Shown here piece by piece: positions 9,033 through 18,739 of a stretch of 64,000 nt of DNA. Positions within the stretch are counted from its first letter, which is position 1. Each line of letters starts with the position of its first letter. Source of the DNA: CAWBKV01 sp041946675 (lineage in GTDB: Archaea; Halobacteriota; Methanosarcinia; Methanotrichales; Methanotrichaceae); contig JBHGAU010000003.1 of assembly GCA_041946675.1 (NCBI GenBank), positions 1-64,000 on the forward strand, read 5' to 3'. The notes under the pieces were generated by a model. That model worked only from the letters and a program-made list of their open reading frames with translations. It was not told the origin of the DNA and did no database searches. The position numbers and the translations under genes were made by a program.

Positions 9033-9856
9033 TGGCTTATGCAAAAAGGTTGAGCATTCAAAGCCTTACAGGACTGATTATATTTCTGGCCTTTTTATCA
9101 ATGGCCCTATTATCGCCATCCATTGCCCCTTATGATCCTTGGAAGAGGTTCGAGCCATTTGAACCGCCGAGTATGGATCACCTCCTGGGGACAAACGATA
9201 TTGGAAACGATATACTTTCGGAAGTGATCTACGGCACTAGAGTCTCTTTGATAGTCGGCTGCGGTGCCGCCTTAATGGCCACATTAATCGGCACTGTAGC
9301 AGGTACATTTGCAGGCTATTTCAAAGGAGTTGCAGACGAGGTAATAATGGGAATAACCGATGTTTTTCTGATGATACCTCAGATCCCCCTGATAATAATA
9401 TTGGCAGCATTCCTCAGGCCGAGCTTCTGGATCACAGCCGGCATCATGGGCGCATTATGGTGGACATCCACTGCCAGAGTGGTCCGGTCAAGGGTTCTTC
9501 AGGTCAGAGAGATGAGCTTTATTCAGAGCGCAAAATCCCTGGGCTTTTCAGATATTCATATCATCTTGACCGATGTTCTTCCGAACATCATCCATGTGAT
9601 AATTCCAAAATTTCTTTTGGCTACAGCCTCAGCAATGATAACTGAAGCATCTCTGTCGTTCTTAGGTTTGGGCGATCCGGCAATGAAAAGCTGGGGAATG
9701 ATCATCAACTTCGCATTCACCAGGGGTGGATTCGATAATGATATGTGGTGGTGGTATCTTCCGCCGGGATTCTGTATAACAATTTTTGTGCTATCTGTTG
9801 TGCTCATGGGTTACTCTTTAGAGGAACGAGAAGAGCTGGTGGAGAGGATAGAATAG
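9023..9856 (+). CDS. Nickel/peptide ABC importer permease, NikC/DppC type
   Basis: 277 residues with the DppC/NikC hallmarks: N-terminal helix, SIAPYDPW, HLLGTNDIGNDILSEVIYG, an EAA loop (AKSLGFSDIHIILTDVLPN) and EASLSFLGLGDP near residue 212. It pairs with the preceding permease to form the channel and is followed by two ATPases. Confidence 0.9.
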   Translation: MGLMAYAKRLSIQSLTGLIIFLAFLSMALLSPSIAPYDPWKRFEPFEPPSMDHLLGTNDIGNDILSEVIYGTRVSLIVGCGAALMATLIGTVAGTFAGYFKGVADEVIMGITDVFLMIPQIPLIIILAAFLRPSFWITAGIMGALWWTSTARVVRSRVLQVREMSFIQSAKSLGFSDIHIILTDVLPNIIHVIIPKFLLATASAMITEASLSFLGLGDPAMKSWGMIINFAFTRGGFDNDMWWWYLPPGFCITIFVLSVVLMGYSLEEREELVERIE

Positions 9857-9867
9857 CCGCCCAACTG

Positions 9868-10794
9868 TTGATCAGCGATCTTAATGTGGCCTTCGAAACG
9901 CCGCTGGGAGTTGTCAAGGCTGTTGAAGATCTGCAGCTTCATATCGATGAAAACGAGACCGTGGCACTTGTGGGAGAGACTGGCTGCGGAAAGTCTGTGG
10001 TGGCAAGCTCAATCCTTAAACTGCTGCCGGGAAACGCGATCGTATCAGGTCAGGTCATTTATCGGGGAAGAAATCTGCTCGAGATGGATGAGAAGGAGCT
10101 TTCCAGGATAAGAGGAAGCGAAATTGCCCTTATGTTCCAAAATCCGTCACTTGCATTGAACCCTGTCTACAGGGCAGGCGAGCAGATCGCCGAGCCACTC
10201 CAAATTCACAAGGGCGTCTCCAAAAAAGGTGCATTGGAGGCGGCATTGGATCAGCTGAAAAGGTTTCATCTTGGCGATAGAGGAACGATGAATATGTATC
10301 CTTTCCAGCTATCCGGAGGGATGAATCAGAGGGTCATGATATCGGCTTCAGTCATTCTCTCCCCGAAGATTCTGATAGCTGATGAGCCCACTAAAGGTCT
10401 CGACCATCCGCTGGCTGAGGATATGATGCACGAGCTTGAGCGAGTTAAGGAATCAAATAGATCATCCCTGCTTCTTATAACTCATGATCTGGAACTGGCA
10501 AGAGAGATATCAGACCGGATGGCTGTAATGTACTGCGGCCAGATACTAGAGATTGGAGAAAGCAAAGGGATCTTTAGCCGTCCCTTACATCCGTACACCA
10601 AAGCCCTTTTGGATAGCTTGCCTGAGCGCGGCTTTAAACCTCTAAATGGGAGCTCCCCATCTATGATCAATCCTCCTTCGGGCTGCAAGTTCCATCCAAG
10701 GTGCAGCGCTGCAATAGATGAATGTCTCAAAGATCAGGATATGAAAAAGGTTGAAGGAAGTTCAACGAGGCTTGTGAGATGCCGTCTGTATTGA
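9868..10794 (+). CDS. Nickel/peptide ABC importer ATPase, NikD/DppD type
   Basis: About 308 residues. Walker A GETGCGKS, signature LSGGMNQRV, Walker B ILIADEPTKGLD, and a C-terminal oligo_HPY domain with the Cys pattern CKFHPRC...C...C, which in some relatives binds an iron-sulfur cluster. The frame is open upstream to 9745 but overlaps the NikC gene; homology to the family begins at ISDLNVAFETPLG, so TTG 9868 is taken as the start. The end overlaps the next ATPase by 16 nt. Confidence 0.85.
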   Translation: MISDLNVAFETPLGVVKAVEDLQLHIDENETVALVGETGCGKSVVASSILKLLPGNAIVSGQVIYRGRNLLEMDEKELSRIRGSEIALMFQNPSLALNPVYRAGEQIAEPLQIHKGVSKKGALEAALDQLKRFHLGDRGTMNMYPFQLSGGMNQRVMISASVILSPKILIADEPTKGLDHPLAEDMMHELERVKESNRSSLLLITHDLELAREISDRMAVMYCGQILEIGESKGIFSRPLHPYTKALLDSLPERGFKPLNGSSPSMINPPSGCKFHPRCSAAIDECLKDQDMKKVEGSSTRLVRCRLY

Positions 10795-11522
10795 GGGCGG
10801 AGCGGATATTCAAGTCCTACCATTCCGGCACTATCTTTAAGCATAGCCGGGGTGTTTTGGAGGAGGTATCTCTGGAGCTTGAGGAAGGGAAGACATTCGG
10901 ACTTATGGGCTGCTCAGGATCGGGCAAGACCACCATTGGGAAGATTTTGGCAGGACTGGAAAAGCCGTCTTCAGGCAGTGTTTTCTTTGAGGGGAATGAT
11001 ATTCTAGGTCTGGACAAAAACGGATTTTCCAGGTTTAGAAGAAAGGTCCAGATGGTTTTCCAGGATCCTGAAGGCTCTTTGAACCCCAGGAAAAGCATCG
11101 AGAGATCGATACATGAGATCTTGGACCTTCTCAAGGTTCCTAAGAGGGAGTGGAAGAAAAAGACATTGGAGACTCTTGAGGCTGTAGGACTCTCCGATGA
11201 ATTGTTATGCCGCTATCCTGCACAGCTGTCAGGCGGCCAGAATCAGAGAGTGGCGCTTGGGAGAGTTCTTCTGCTGGAACCGAAGATCATGATCCTTGAT
11301 GAGCCCACCTCTGCTCTGGATATATCTGTTCAGGCTCAGGTTCTCAGGTTGCTTAAGGACCTTCAAAAAGAAAGGGGAATGGCATATCTGCTCATCTCTC
11401 ATCAAGCAGAGGTTGTGGGGTTCATGGCTCATCGCATGGGAGTTCTGACAAGAGGAAGGCTGGTGTATTGCTCAATTGGTTCCTTGACAGATTCCTCAAT
11501 GATTCCTTCCATCTCCAGATAA
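10779..11522 (+). CDS. Nickel/peptide ABC importer ATPase, NikE/DppF type
   Basis: 247 residues with Walker A GCSGSGKTT, signature LSGGQNQRV and Walker B IMILDEPTSALD. It lacks the C-terminal oligo_HPY extension, as does the other NikE-type protein at 59216. Its last 94 nt overlap the 3' end of the convergent CobN-like gene. Last gene of the importer operon. Confidence 0.85.
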   Translation: MPSVLRAERIFKSYHSGTIFKHSRGVLEEVSLELEEGKTFGLMGCSGSGKTTIGKILAGLEKPSSGSVFFEGNDILGLDKNGFSRFRRKVQMVFQDPEGSLNPRKSIERSIHEILDLLKVPKREWKKKTLETLEAVGLSDELLCRYPAQLSGGQNQRVALGRVLLLEPKIMILDEPTSALDISVQAQVLRLLKDLQKERGMAYLLISHQAEVVGFMAHRMGVLTRGRLVYCSIGSLTDSSMIPSISR

Positions 11523-14500
11523 GCCTCCTTCAGATCCTCGATCTCCTCTTCGCCAGCATCCCAGTATCCTCGCTTTTCCGCCTCAAGGAGCCTTTCGACG
11601 ATATCAGCGGCTGCGAATTTGTTATTATCAATAAGCTTCTTTCTCATTTCTTCGTCGAAGATATATCGCCCAGCTATTGCGGACCAGATCCAGTTGTCAA
11701 CAGCGTTTGTGGTTGCCGCAAGCCCAAGAACGTTTTCCAGCCTCTCTGCTATCTGCTGTGTTCCGTGGAAGTCGTGCTCCAGCATGGCATTTGCCCATTT
11801 GGGATTGAGCAGTCGTGTACGTGCTCCTCTTGTCACAGCTTTCCCGGCATCTTCAGTTCTTATAACCTCCTCGGTGGTATCTGTGATGAGCATCTTCGGG
11901 CGCTCTCCTCTGGCAAGCTTTACTGCATTGGAAATGCCTCCAAAGAACTCAAAGTAATGATCCAAATCAATGATTTCACGATCTGTCGTGTCACGTACCT
12001 GCGATACCAGCTGCACATTGGAGAGATTGTTCCTGTAAAGTGCATCGTTCTTGACCGCATGGATGTTCTCAGCATAAAGGTAGTTCATCGATTGAATGTA
12101 TACATCTGCCAGATCATTCTCTGTGCGCCAGATGGAGTCCTCTACCAATGGAAGCATACGTGTTCCATACTCGCCTGCCTTAGGGCCGAAGATGCGCCCG
12201 TTGGCCATCTTTCTCAGTGTCACAGGATCAAAGTCCTTTTCAGAAAGCCTGAGGCGGTTCTCGATTGAGTGCTTTCGAACGAAGTTCATGTCAACCGGCT
12301 CATCCAGCTCCGCAACGAGATTGAATGCTTTGTCAAGCAGCTGCACAATGTTTGGAAACATATCTCTGAAGAAGCCGCATATATTCACCAGACAATCCAC
12401 CCTCGGGCGCCCAAGCTCTTCTATAGGCACAACCGTGAGCTTCGGAGCCCAGGTGCCTGGACTTTGCTCAATCCTGAGCCCCAGATAGCTCAGTATCTGG
12501 CCCACAGATTCGCCGCCTGTTTTTGTGGTCTCGAATCCCCAGAGTATGACCCCAACAGTCTCGGGATATGAGTCGTTATCTTTCATGTATGCAGCCAGAG
12601 TGTTTCCGGCGATCTCCTTCCCGCGTGCAGATGCGGTTGATGTAGGGACCCTCGTGGGATCGAACTGAGTCAGGTTTCGGCCGGTCGGCAGAACTTCAGG
12701 TGACCTTACAGTGTCTCCTCCGCTTGCCTGCTCAATATATTCAGTGCAGAGGCCGCGGAGGAAGCTATGGATCTCTGCATGGTTATCGGAATAGGCCTTG
12801 GATAGTGTAAGTCCATAGCTTAGCGTACTTTCGAGATCTGCTTTTGCATCAGAAGACAGACCGCTGGCCTCTATGGCTTCTTTAGGGGAGCTATTCATAC
12901 AGATATCAACGATTAACGCACAGGTTGCATCGATCTTCTGAAGCATGGAAGCGAACTCCTTTTTATTCCTGAGTGCCCGATCATAATCCAATCCTTGCGC
13001 CTCCGCAAGAATGCGGTTAAGAGACTTGAATCCATTTCTGTCATAGCGCAGGGTGAACTCCATGAACCTCTTCCTGGCTTCAATATCGTACTCTTCCCCA
13101 AGGATATGCAATCCATGAGGTATTATGCGCCTTCGCATATCGTACAGTTCCTCATGGATCGATTCAACGTTATCCGAGGAAATGTTCAGCTCTTTTGCCT
13201 TCCCCAATATACTTTCCTCGATCCTTTGACATCTCGAGGGGTCTTGAATCTGGGCTTCACCAAGCTCATCTATCAAAGCCTGGAGTGCTTCATACTCCTC
13301 ATAGAGGCCTGATGTGCTATATGCTGGTGAGTTGTAACCTATGGTCGTTCCATAGAGCCTGCGCTTGGCTATAACCACCTCTGAGGTATTTACTACATGA
13401 TAGAAATAGAGATGAGGCATGTTGCCGATGAGCAGATCGGGAAAGCATTCTGAAGATAGCCCCACCTCTTTGCCTTTTGTGAACTCTGCCAGGCCGTGAG
13501 TGCCGACATGGATGACCACGTCAGTCTTCCAAACCGCCTCAAGCCAGTGATAGAATGCAATATACTGATGGTGAGGCGGTCTGGTCTTGTCGTGGCTGGC
13601 TTTAGCGAGGGCTTCTCCTGATAGAGGTGGCCTGGCGGGCTGAACCCCGACAAAGATATTGCCGAATACAACACCAGGAATCAGGATCTTATCATCAACC
13701 GACATAACCCTGCCGGGAGGCACACCCCAGGAATCAAGAACATCCCGGTGCATGCTTTCAGGAAGGGTTTCAAAGAACCTGCTATATTCGGAGGCGCTCA
13801 AGCAGAAGCAGCTTTTTAAAGCCTCCTCCATCCGGAGCCATTTTCCGGAGTTAACCAGAGACAGATCCTGAAAGACCTCATGCAGCTTCTTCTCCGGCAG
13901 GTTTACATTGTAGCCCTCCTCTTTCAGCCGCTCCAAAAGCAGGCTAACGCTTGCAAATACATCCAGATAGGAGGCTCTCCCTAAGTTCTCCTCGCCTGGA
14001 GGATAGTTGTAGATGATTACTGCCACCCGCTTTTCGCAGTTAGCTTTTCTTTTTAGTTCTATCCAGCTTCTTATTCTGGCAGCAATCCGCTGAACTCTAT
14101 CATCGATGGCAGCTATCTGGCTGGCCTCTAGGCCTCCTACGGAAACCTTCTGCACCCCGCAGTGCGGAATTGGCTCAATACAGCCGTCAAGCTCAGGCCA
14201 GATCACCGCCATGATAGACTCAATCGGGGATAGGCCGGTCTCTGACTTCTTCCACTCCTCAATCTCGCGGCTGAACATGCCGGCTGGAGTGAAAACTGGA
14301 ACGTTCAGCTCCTTCAGCAGATCCTTCGTGAGGGCATGGTTCCCGCCCATCGGGCCGCCATTTATTCTGAACAGGGTGAGATTGACAAGAGCATCAAGCA
14401 GAGGCCTGCCATCCCTGAAGAAGAACTTCCCCATCGACTTCAAATTGTTGATTCCGTCTGAGAAGATTGGGATATGATTGAAGTCTTTCATCTCTTCGAT

Positions 14501-15232
14501 CAGGCCCTTAAGAGAGTTCAGGCACTGATCGAAATGCATATTGCCATAGAAGAGGTAACCGATCGTGGGTCTCTCAGGATCAAAACCCGCCCTTGTTAAG
14601 AATGATTCAAGATCGTAGAAGTAGCCGAAGGATGGGTGGTATATTCCGCAATCCGCATGATCTACAGGATCTCCTGCCTTCGGAAGAACGCAGCCGAGAT
14701 ACTCTCTTAGGAGCAGCAGCATCAGGTTCCTGTAGTTCTCTTCGCCACCGTACCTCCAGTACCTGGCAATCTTGATGTAGTTGGCGGCATCTCTTGGAGG
14801 CCCGATTGGTATGATCTTGCCTGCTGCCTGGATGGCCTTTTCCGCCATTGAAATTCTCTTCCAGACCTCCTCAGGATCCCTGTCCTCTCCACCCTTGATC
14901 CTGCCTGAGATGCTGCTGCCGTGAAATGAGCCGAGGCGGGTTATGGACATGATCTTGCTTGCTGGCGATACAAGATTCACGACTATGTTCTTTTCATCTT
15001 TCAGCGTCTCGTAGACTATGTCTATCGATCTGCCTGACCCTCTGATGTCCACCAGCACCGCCTGAGATGTGAGCAGATCTCCTTTTAGAGCCTCATCGTT
15101 TACCTTCTCCTCATCTATCGAGTGGGGGTAGTAGATCTTGAGGTCTATGTCAAGATCAAACTCCTTTGTCAGTTTATGCGCTGCCGCAGCCAGGCTCGGA
15201 GATGGAACTGTTGTAATGCAGGTGATCTTCAT
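11429..15232 (-). CDS. CobN-like metal chelatase large subunit
   Basis: 1267 residues, the usual size for CobN/BchH-type chelatase large subunits, with the conserved central block HVGTHGLAEFTKGKEVGL, the YNSPAYSTSGLYEEYEALQ segment and the C-terminal region with GARTRLLNPKWANAML. CobN inserts cobalt into the corrin ring using ATPase partners CobS/CobT or ChlI/ChlD-type subunits; none is visible here. Methanogens often carry several cobN paralogues near metal uptake genes, and the metal cannot be deduced. Start ATG follows GAGAGGGG. It begins 16 nt after the end of a BtuF-like binding-protein gene and is probably its operon partner. Confidence 0.9.
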   Translation of the reverse strand: MKITCITTVPSPSLAAAAHKLTKEFDLDIDLKIYYPHSIDEEKVNDEALKGDLLTSQAVLVDIRGSGRSIDIVYETLKDEKNIVVNLVSPASKIMSITRLGSFHGSSISGRIKGGEDRDPEEVWKRISMAEKAIQAAGKIIPIGPPRDAANYIKIARYWRYGGEENYRNLMLLLLREYLGCVLPKAGDPVDHADCGIYHPSFGYFYDLESFLTRAGFDPERPTIGYLFYGNMHFDQCLNSLKGLIEEMKDFNHIPIFSDGINNLKSMGKFFFRDGRPLLDALVNLTLFRINGGPMGGNHALTKDLLKELNVPVFTPAGMFSREIEEWKKSETGLSPIESIMAVIWPELDGCIEPIPHCGVQKVSVGGLEASQIAAIDDRVQRIAARIRSWIELKRKANCEKRVAVIIYNYPPGEENLGRASYLDVFASVSLLLERLKEEGYNVNLPEKKLHEVFQDLSLVNSGKWLRMEEALKSCFCLSASEYSRFFETLPESMHRDVLDSWGVPPGRVMSVDDKILIPGVVFGNIFVGVQPARPPLSGEALAKASHDKTRPPHHQYIAFYHWLEAVWKTDVVIHVGTHGLAEFTKGKEVGLSSECFPDLLIGNMPHLYFYHVVNTSEVVIAKRRLYGTTIGYNSPAYSTSGLYEEYEALQALIDELGEAQIQDPSRCQRIEESILGKAKELNISSDNVESIHEELYDMRRRIIPHGLHILGEEYDIEARKRFMEFTLRYDRNGFKSLNRILAEAQGLDYDRALRNKKEFASMLQKIDATCALIVDICMNSSPKEAIEASGLSSDAKADLESTLSYGLTLSKAYSDNHAEIHSFLRGLCTEYIEQASGGDTVRSPEVLPTGRNLTQFDPTRVPTSTASARGKEIAGNTLAAYMKDNDSYPETVGVILWGFETTKTGGESVGQILSYLGLRIEQSPGTWAPKLTVVPIEELGRPRVDCLVNICGFFRDMFPNIVQLLDKAFNLVAELDEPVDMNFVRKHSIENRLRLSEKDFDPVTLRKMANGRIFGPKAGEYGTRMLPLVEDSIWRTENDLADVYIQSMNYLYAENIHAVKNDALYRNNLSNVQLVSQVRDTTDREIIDLDHYFEFFGGISNAVKLARGERPKMLITDTTEEVIRTEDAGKAVTRGARTRLLNPKWANAMLEHDFHGTQQIAERLENVLGLAATTNAVDNWIWSAIAGRYIFDEEMRKKLIDNNKFAAADIVERLLEAEKRGYWDAGEEEIEDLKEAYLEMEGIIEESVKEPIEQYTSLPLVRTPMR

Positions 15233-15248
15233 AACCCCTCTCTAACAC

Positions 15249-16442
15249 TCATGTCTCGGGATAGACGAGTGTTCCTCTCTTGCTCAGGTCGTAGTCCAGC
15301 CCCTGGAACTCGGTTAGATAGCTCTGATGTATCGCCTTTGGATCAAGACTCTTGAATATATCCGGGTGGAGCCATTTGGCAAGGTATGCTACGCCTATGA
15401 AATGCCTGCAGCCGCTGAAGGGCATATACGTCCAAAGTGGTGAGGCTATGAGGTACACCTTTCCATTCCGGACGGCAGCAGTATTCTTCAGCTCTGGGCG
15501 GTTCATGATCTCATTTCTGACTTTCTCGAGATTAGATGTATCACTGGCCACTTTGCGATCATAATCATCATCCCCCAGTATTCTTATTATCACATCGGGG
15601 TTGGATGATACTATATCTTCGGGATTTACCTCTCCAATGTTGCCTTTGCCTGCGAAGATGCTGCGACCTCCGGCATCCTCAATGGGGGGCACATCGTTCT
15701 CTGATGCCTCGTAAGGGCTATATTCACTATAAACCAGCGGCTTTTTATCCGGCGGCAGATCCTTTGTAGCATTCTTTATCGGATCAATGACCCCGTTATA
15801 GAAATTGACGAACTTTGCGGCCTCGCTCTCTCTTTCGAACAATACTCCCAGTTTCTTCACTTCATCAGGATAGATCTCCGGTCTGCTGCAGGCAAAAACT
15901 CCCACGGTTAGACCTGCAGCCTCTAATTTCTTCAAAAGGGGCTCGTAATAGCTGCCGAAGGTGCCAGTCCCAGAGCCCGGATGAATTAGAACTATATCGG
16001 GATTGAGCTTGATGATCTCTTCGACATCAGGCTCGTAAAAATTGCCTACCTTGGGCAGATTTTTGTACTCCGGGAAAGTTGAGTATATATCGATGCTCTG
16101 TGGGGCTCCAATTATATAACTTGCAGGAACCTTCAAAGTGCGAAGCGTTTCCAAATGATGGGATATGGCACAAACAACGGTTTTGATAGGCTTATAAATA
16201 GTTACTTCTCGTCCTTTGGTATCAATTACAGTCCTTGGATATAGATCATGGATATGTTTTATCTCTGAGAAATTTTGTGGTGAGATTTCTCCCTTATGAT
16301 AGGAGAGCTCCGCCCCTTTCAGCTCGCCATCTGAGATCTTCAGATCGCCATTTAAATCTCCTGGAATTTTAACTAGTGCTGTACATGGATTGAAGAGAAA
16401 TATCAGCGTCAGCGAAATTAACATATATTTTCTTGCCCTCAT
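15249..16442 (-). CDS. BtuF/FecB-like periplasmic binding protein with N-terminal EF-hand-like segment
   Basis: 397 residues: signal peptide (residues 1-23), a short DLNGDLKISDGE loop of the calcium-binding dockerin/EF-hand type, then a Peripla_BP_2 fold from about residue 70 (KTVVCAISHHLETLRTLKVP, LNPDIVLIHPGSG). Members bind ferric siderophores, cobalamin, heme or other metal chelates. No FecCD permease is adjacent; the permease at 29438 could serve it. It precedes the CobN-like gene with a 16-nt gap, linking capture of a chelated metal or corrinoid to a chelatase (inference). Confidence 0.85.
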   Translation of the reverse strand: MRARKYMLISLTLIFLFNPCTALVKIPGDLNGDLKISDGELKGAELSYHKGEISPQNFSEIKHIHDLYPRTVIDTKGREVTIYKPIKTVVCAISHHLETLRTLKVPASYIIGAPQSIDIYSTFPEYKNLPKVGNFYEPDVEEIIKLNPDIVLIHPGSGTGTFGSYYEPLLKKLEAAGLTVGVFACSRPEIYPDEVKKLGVLFERESEAAKFVNFYNGVIDPIKNATKDLPPDKKPLVYSEYSPYEASENDVPPIEDAGGRSIFAGKGNIGEVNPEDIVSSNPDVIIRILGDDDYDRKVASDTSNLEKVRNEIMNRPELKNTAAVRNGKVYLIASPLWTYMPFSGCRHFIGVAYLAKWLHPDIFKSLDPKAIHQSYLTEFQGLDYDLSKRGTLVYPET

Positions 16443-16484
16443 ATATTGCCTCTGAATATTAATAAAATATTTGGATCATTCGAT

Positions 16485-16937
16485 TCAAGCCGGGCGAACG
16501 AATGAGGTAATCTTGACCACTGCATTATCATAGGTAGTTGTGTTTGTCTTAGCCCCTGGCCTGCTTGGACCAATAACGATGCCGCTCAGGCTGAATTGCC
16601 CTGGTATCAGCTTTACACTGGAATTATTAAAAGCCGCAAAATGGGCATCGTCTGAGCGTGATACCATTATGGTTACATTTTTCGTATTCGCTTTCAGGCT
16701 AATGCTTGTCGTTCCCATGAAATGCATAGAACCGAGGATCATTTTATGAGCAGTCAAATTGTAGTCACCGGGGCTGAGATTTGGGAAGCTGAAAGTCCCA
16801 TTATTGTCTGATATGGTAGTATTCGCGGGCTGACTGGTAGTTCCCTGGTCATCGACGGACATGGCTGTCATCGAAACTAACAGTATGCATAGGGCTAGGG
16901 CAGATATACCCAATGCGATAACTTTTCTTTGGACTAT
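16485..16937 (-). CDS. Small secreted protein with carboxypeptidase-regulatory-like domain
   Basis: About 150 residues: signal peptide and a CarboxypepD_reg/Cna-B-like beta fold (TISDNNGTFSFPNLSPGDYNL) that is common in archaeal surface proteins. The first ordinary start, TTG at 16913, lies 30 nt from a strong AGGAGGT (16944-16950) and would cut off the basic n-region VQRKVIA. ATA 16937 (or ATT 16940) has the right spacing, so a near-cognate start is proposed. It is 42 nt upstream of the BtuF-like gene on the same strand. Confidence 0.55.
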   Translation of the reverse strand: MVQRKVIALGISALALCILLVSMTAMSVDDQGTTSQPANTTISDNNGTFSFPNLSPGDYNLTAHKMILGSMHFMGTTSISLKANTKNVTIMVSRSDDAHFAAFNNSSVKLIPGQFSLSGIVIGPSRPGAKTNTTTYDNAVVKITSFVRPA

Positions 16938-16950
16938 AATCTTACCTCCT

Positions 16951-17780
16951 GCTAAAGTAACTAAAAATTAGGATACTAAGTGTTACTTAAATGTTTCTTT
17001 ATAGTGAAAAAATCTGAAATTATCTGACCTTGAATGGCTTTTGGTAGCAAACGCGCATCTCTTATAATTGAGTAACACAATATACAAAAGATTTATTACT
17101 TAGTGAGATCATCCTCTGAATTGGAGCGATAAATCATATAGGCCTCCTTTACCTACATTGATATACCGCTCATGTGCCATTAAAAAACACCGAAGATGAG
17201 TACCATGGCAAAAAATGTCCTCCTGAATACGCACGACTTTCGTATTTGGTAGCTCTGCCGGGTACTCATCATCATTGGGTTCTACAAAAATCATTTTGTC
17301 CTTAAGAGGATATTCCTGAATTTCCTGGATCTACTGCAGATGAAATCAGAAAACTAAAAATTAATGCATACAGGATATAGCTGCTGGAAGAAGGATCGGG
17401 CTGGCCTGGGAAGAAAGGGCTATGGGGGAGATTTCTAATTGATACGACCAAGCATTTCCCAGCCCGCCAATATGAGCTTATTGGGATTTCAAGCCAGCCC
17501 GATCGACCAGGTATTTGCATGTTCATAAATTTATCTCTTTTGGTATTACATTTTCAGAAACTATGGTGAAATAGTAGGATCTTTGAGATTACTATGCCCT
17601 TTCATATCTTCATTTCGCCATTATCTCGGCATATGTGGTAAAAGTGATCTATAATACAATTCATAAAATCCTCTTTGAAAGAGAGACGTCGATAATTTTG
17701 ACTCTGGACATACCTCCAATAGCATTAATTATAAAAAAATTCTGATAAGATAAGGATATTGAATATAATAGTATTATAAA
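16951..17780. other. Long non-coding stretch with operator, decayed reading frames and an inverted repeat
   Basis: No convincing gene. It holds an operator-like repeat (17072-17099), short reading frames on both strands, and a perfect 12-nt inverted repeat GATCGGGCTGGC (17394-17405) with its complement at 17493-17504. Nested within this are CTGGGAA/TTCCCAG arms. On the plus strand a stop-interrupted frame from about 17315 to 17530 looks protein-like but matches nothing I recognise. It may be the relic of a gene once driven by the operator. Confidence 0.4.
17072..17099 (+). promoter_or_regulatory. NikR-like operator overlapping a TATA box (no intact gene downstream)
   Basis: Half-sites GTAACA and TATTAC separated by 16 nt, 28 bp in all; the right half lies in the TATA-like ATTTATTACTTAG. 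No intact gene follows on the plus strand until 17922. Confidence 0.55.
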
Positions 17781-17808
17781 TTGCTACAAAAGTAAATAGA
17801 TTTATTAC
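17781..17808 (+). promoter_or_regulatory. NikR-like operator/promoter of the coiled-coil protein gene
   Basis: Half-sites TTGCTA and TATTAC with 16-nt spacing; the right half lies in ATTTATTACTAAG. It is 113 nt before the ATG at 17922. Confidence 0.5.
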
Positions 17809-17921
17809 TAAGAATTTCCCTATTATCGCTCAGATACTCAAAGCCAGGATAGTGTAAGCTGATAACGCCGACTGGCGGCTTGTGTATAATTGTACGCTGA
17901 ATGTATCCGGAGGGATAAAAT

Positions 17922-18602
17922 ATGACTAAGTTTTTCGCAACTACATTGATTCTTGTGCTTATATCAGCATCACTGGTATATGCGCAAGATAATATATTTC
18001 TTGGTAACGGCAAAAAAAGCGATTATATAAATGTAGATTATGGAGCAAGGCCGTCGGAATATAATCCATTTGGCGGCATGGCCGGATTCTCTGCGCCCAG
18101 CACTCCCCAGACCATGGCCCTATCGCCGGGGATAATGGTATACCAGGCAAAGAACCTTATGGACGAATCGATATCGTTAAGGGATGAGAACGCTGATATT
18201 CTGAGCAAGACTCAAGATATGGCCAATCAGGTTCAAGATACATCTAGCCGAATTGATACATTGGCAGGACAAATCCAGAGAGATTCGGCTGCTACAGCCG
18301 GCTATGCTTCAAGGGCTGAAGATTATTATAGAAAAGTCCAATCCCTTAATAATGAAACGATGGATTCAGTTCAAATGGTCTCAAATCTATTCCTGAGGAA
18401 TGAAGAATTAGCAGCAAAAATAGAGACACAGGTTAACGATTCGGCTAGATACGCGGCTTCCGCCAGAGACAGCCTCAATGAAACCAGATCAATTTACGAC
18501 AAGGTTAATTCAACTGCAGTCGAGATAAAAGCCATGATGACAGGACAGGATGATTTTATGGAGAAGTCGATCCTGAGCAATGAAGGCTCGACGACACAAT
18601 AA
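17922..18602 (+). CDS. Secreted coiled-coil protein of unknown function
   Basis: 226 residues: signal peptide (TKFFATTLILVLISASLVYA), a Gly/Pro-rich linker, and from residue 75 to the end a long heptad-like helix rich in Asp, Asn, Ser and Ala (QVQDTSSRIDTLAGQIQRDS). No Cys or His clusters, no anchor. Clear ribosome-binding site GGAGGG before ATG. It stands under an operator-like promoter shared with metal-importer binding proteins, so it may belong to the same regulon; the role is unknown. Confidence 0.75.
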   Translation: MTKFFATTLILVLISASLVYAQDNIFLGNGKKSDYINVDYGARPSEYNPFGGMAGFSAPSTPQTMALSPGIMVYQAKNLMDESISLRDENADILSKTQDMANQVQDTSSRIDTLAGQIQRDSAATAGYASRAEDYYRKVQSLNNETMDSVQMVSNLFLRNEELAAKIETQVNDSARYAASARDSLNETRSIYDKVNSTAVEIKAMMTGQDDFMEKSILSNEGSTTQ

Positions 18603-18739
18603 ATGGGAAGTGTATCTTCCTGCGAGCTGATTTATTTTTGATTTTTGTTTAATATCATATTATAGAGTTTATAAACAAAGTAGGTGAAAAGTATCATGAA
18701 ACACAAGAAGGGAAAAATAGATCAGAAAAAGGAAATGAT

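Noticed and set aside
11468..15355. Several plus-strand frames of 60-266 codons opposite the CobN-like gene
   Set aside because: They lie wholly inside the 1267-residue chelatase gene and show no domain features.
17109..17526. Two minus-strand frames of 61 and 74 codons as genes
   Set aside because: No convincing ribosome site, domain or conservation clue; one crosses the inverted repeat. Left as part of the non-coding stretch.
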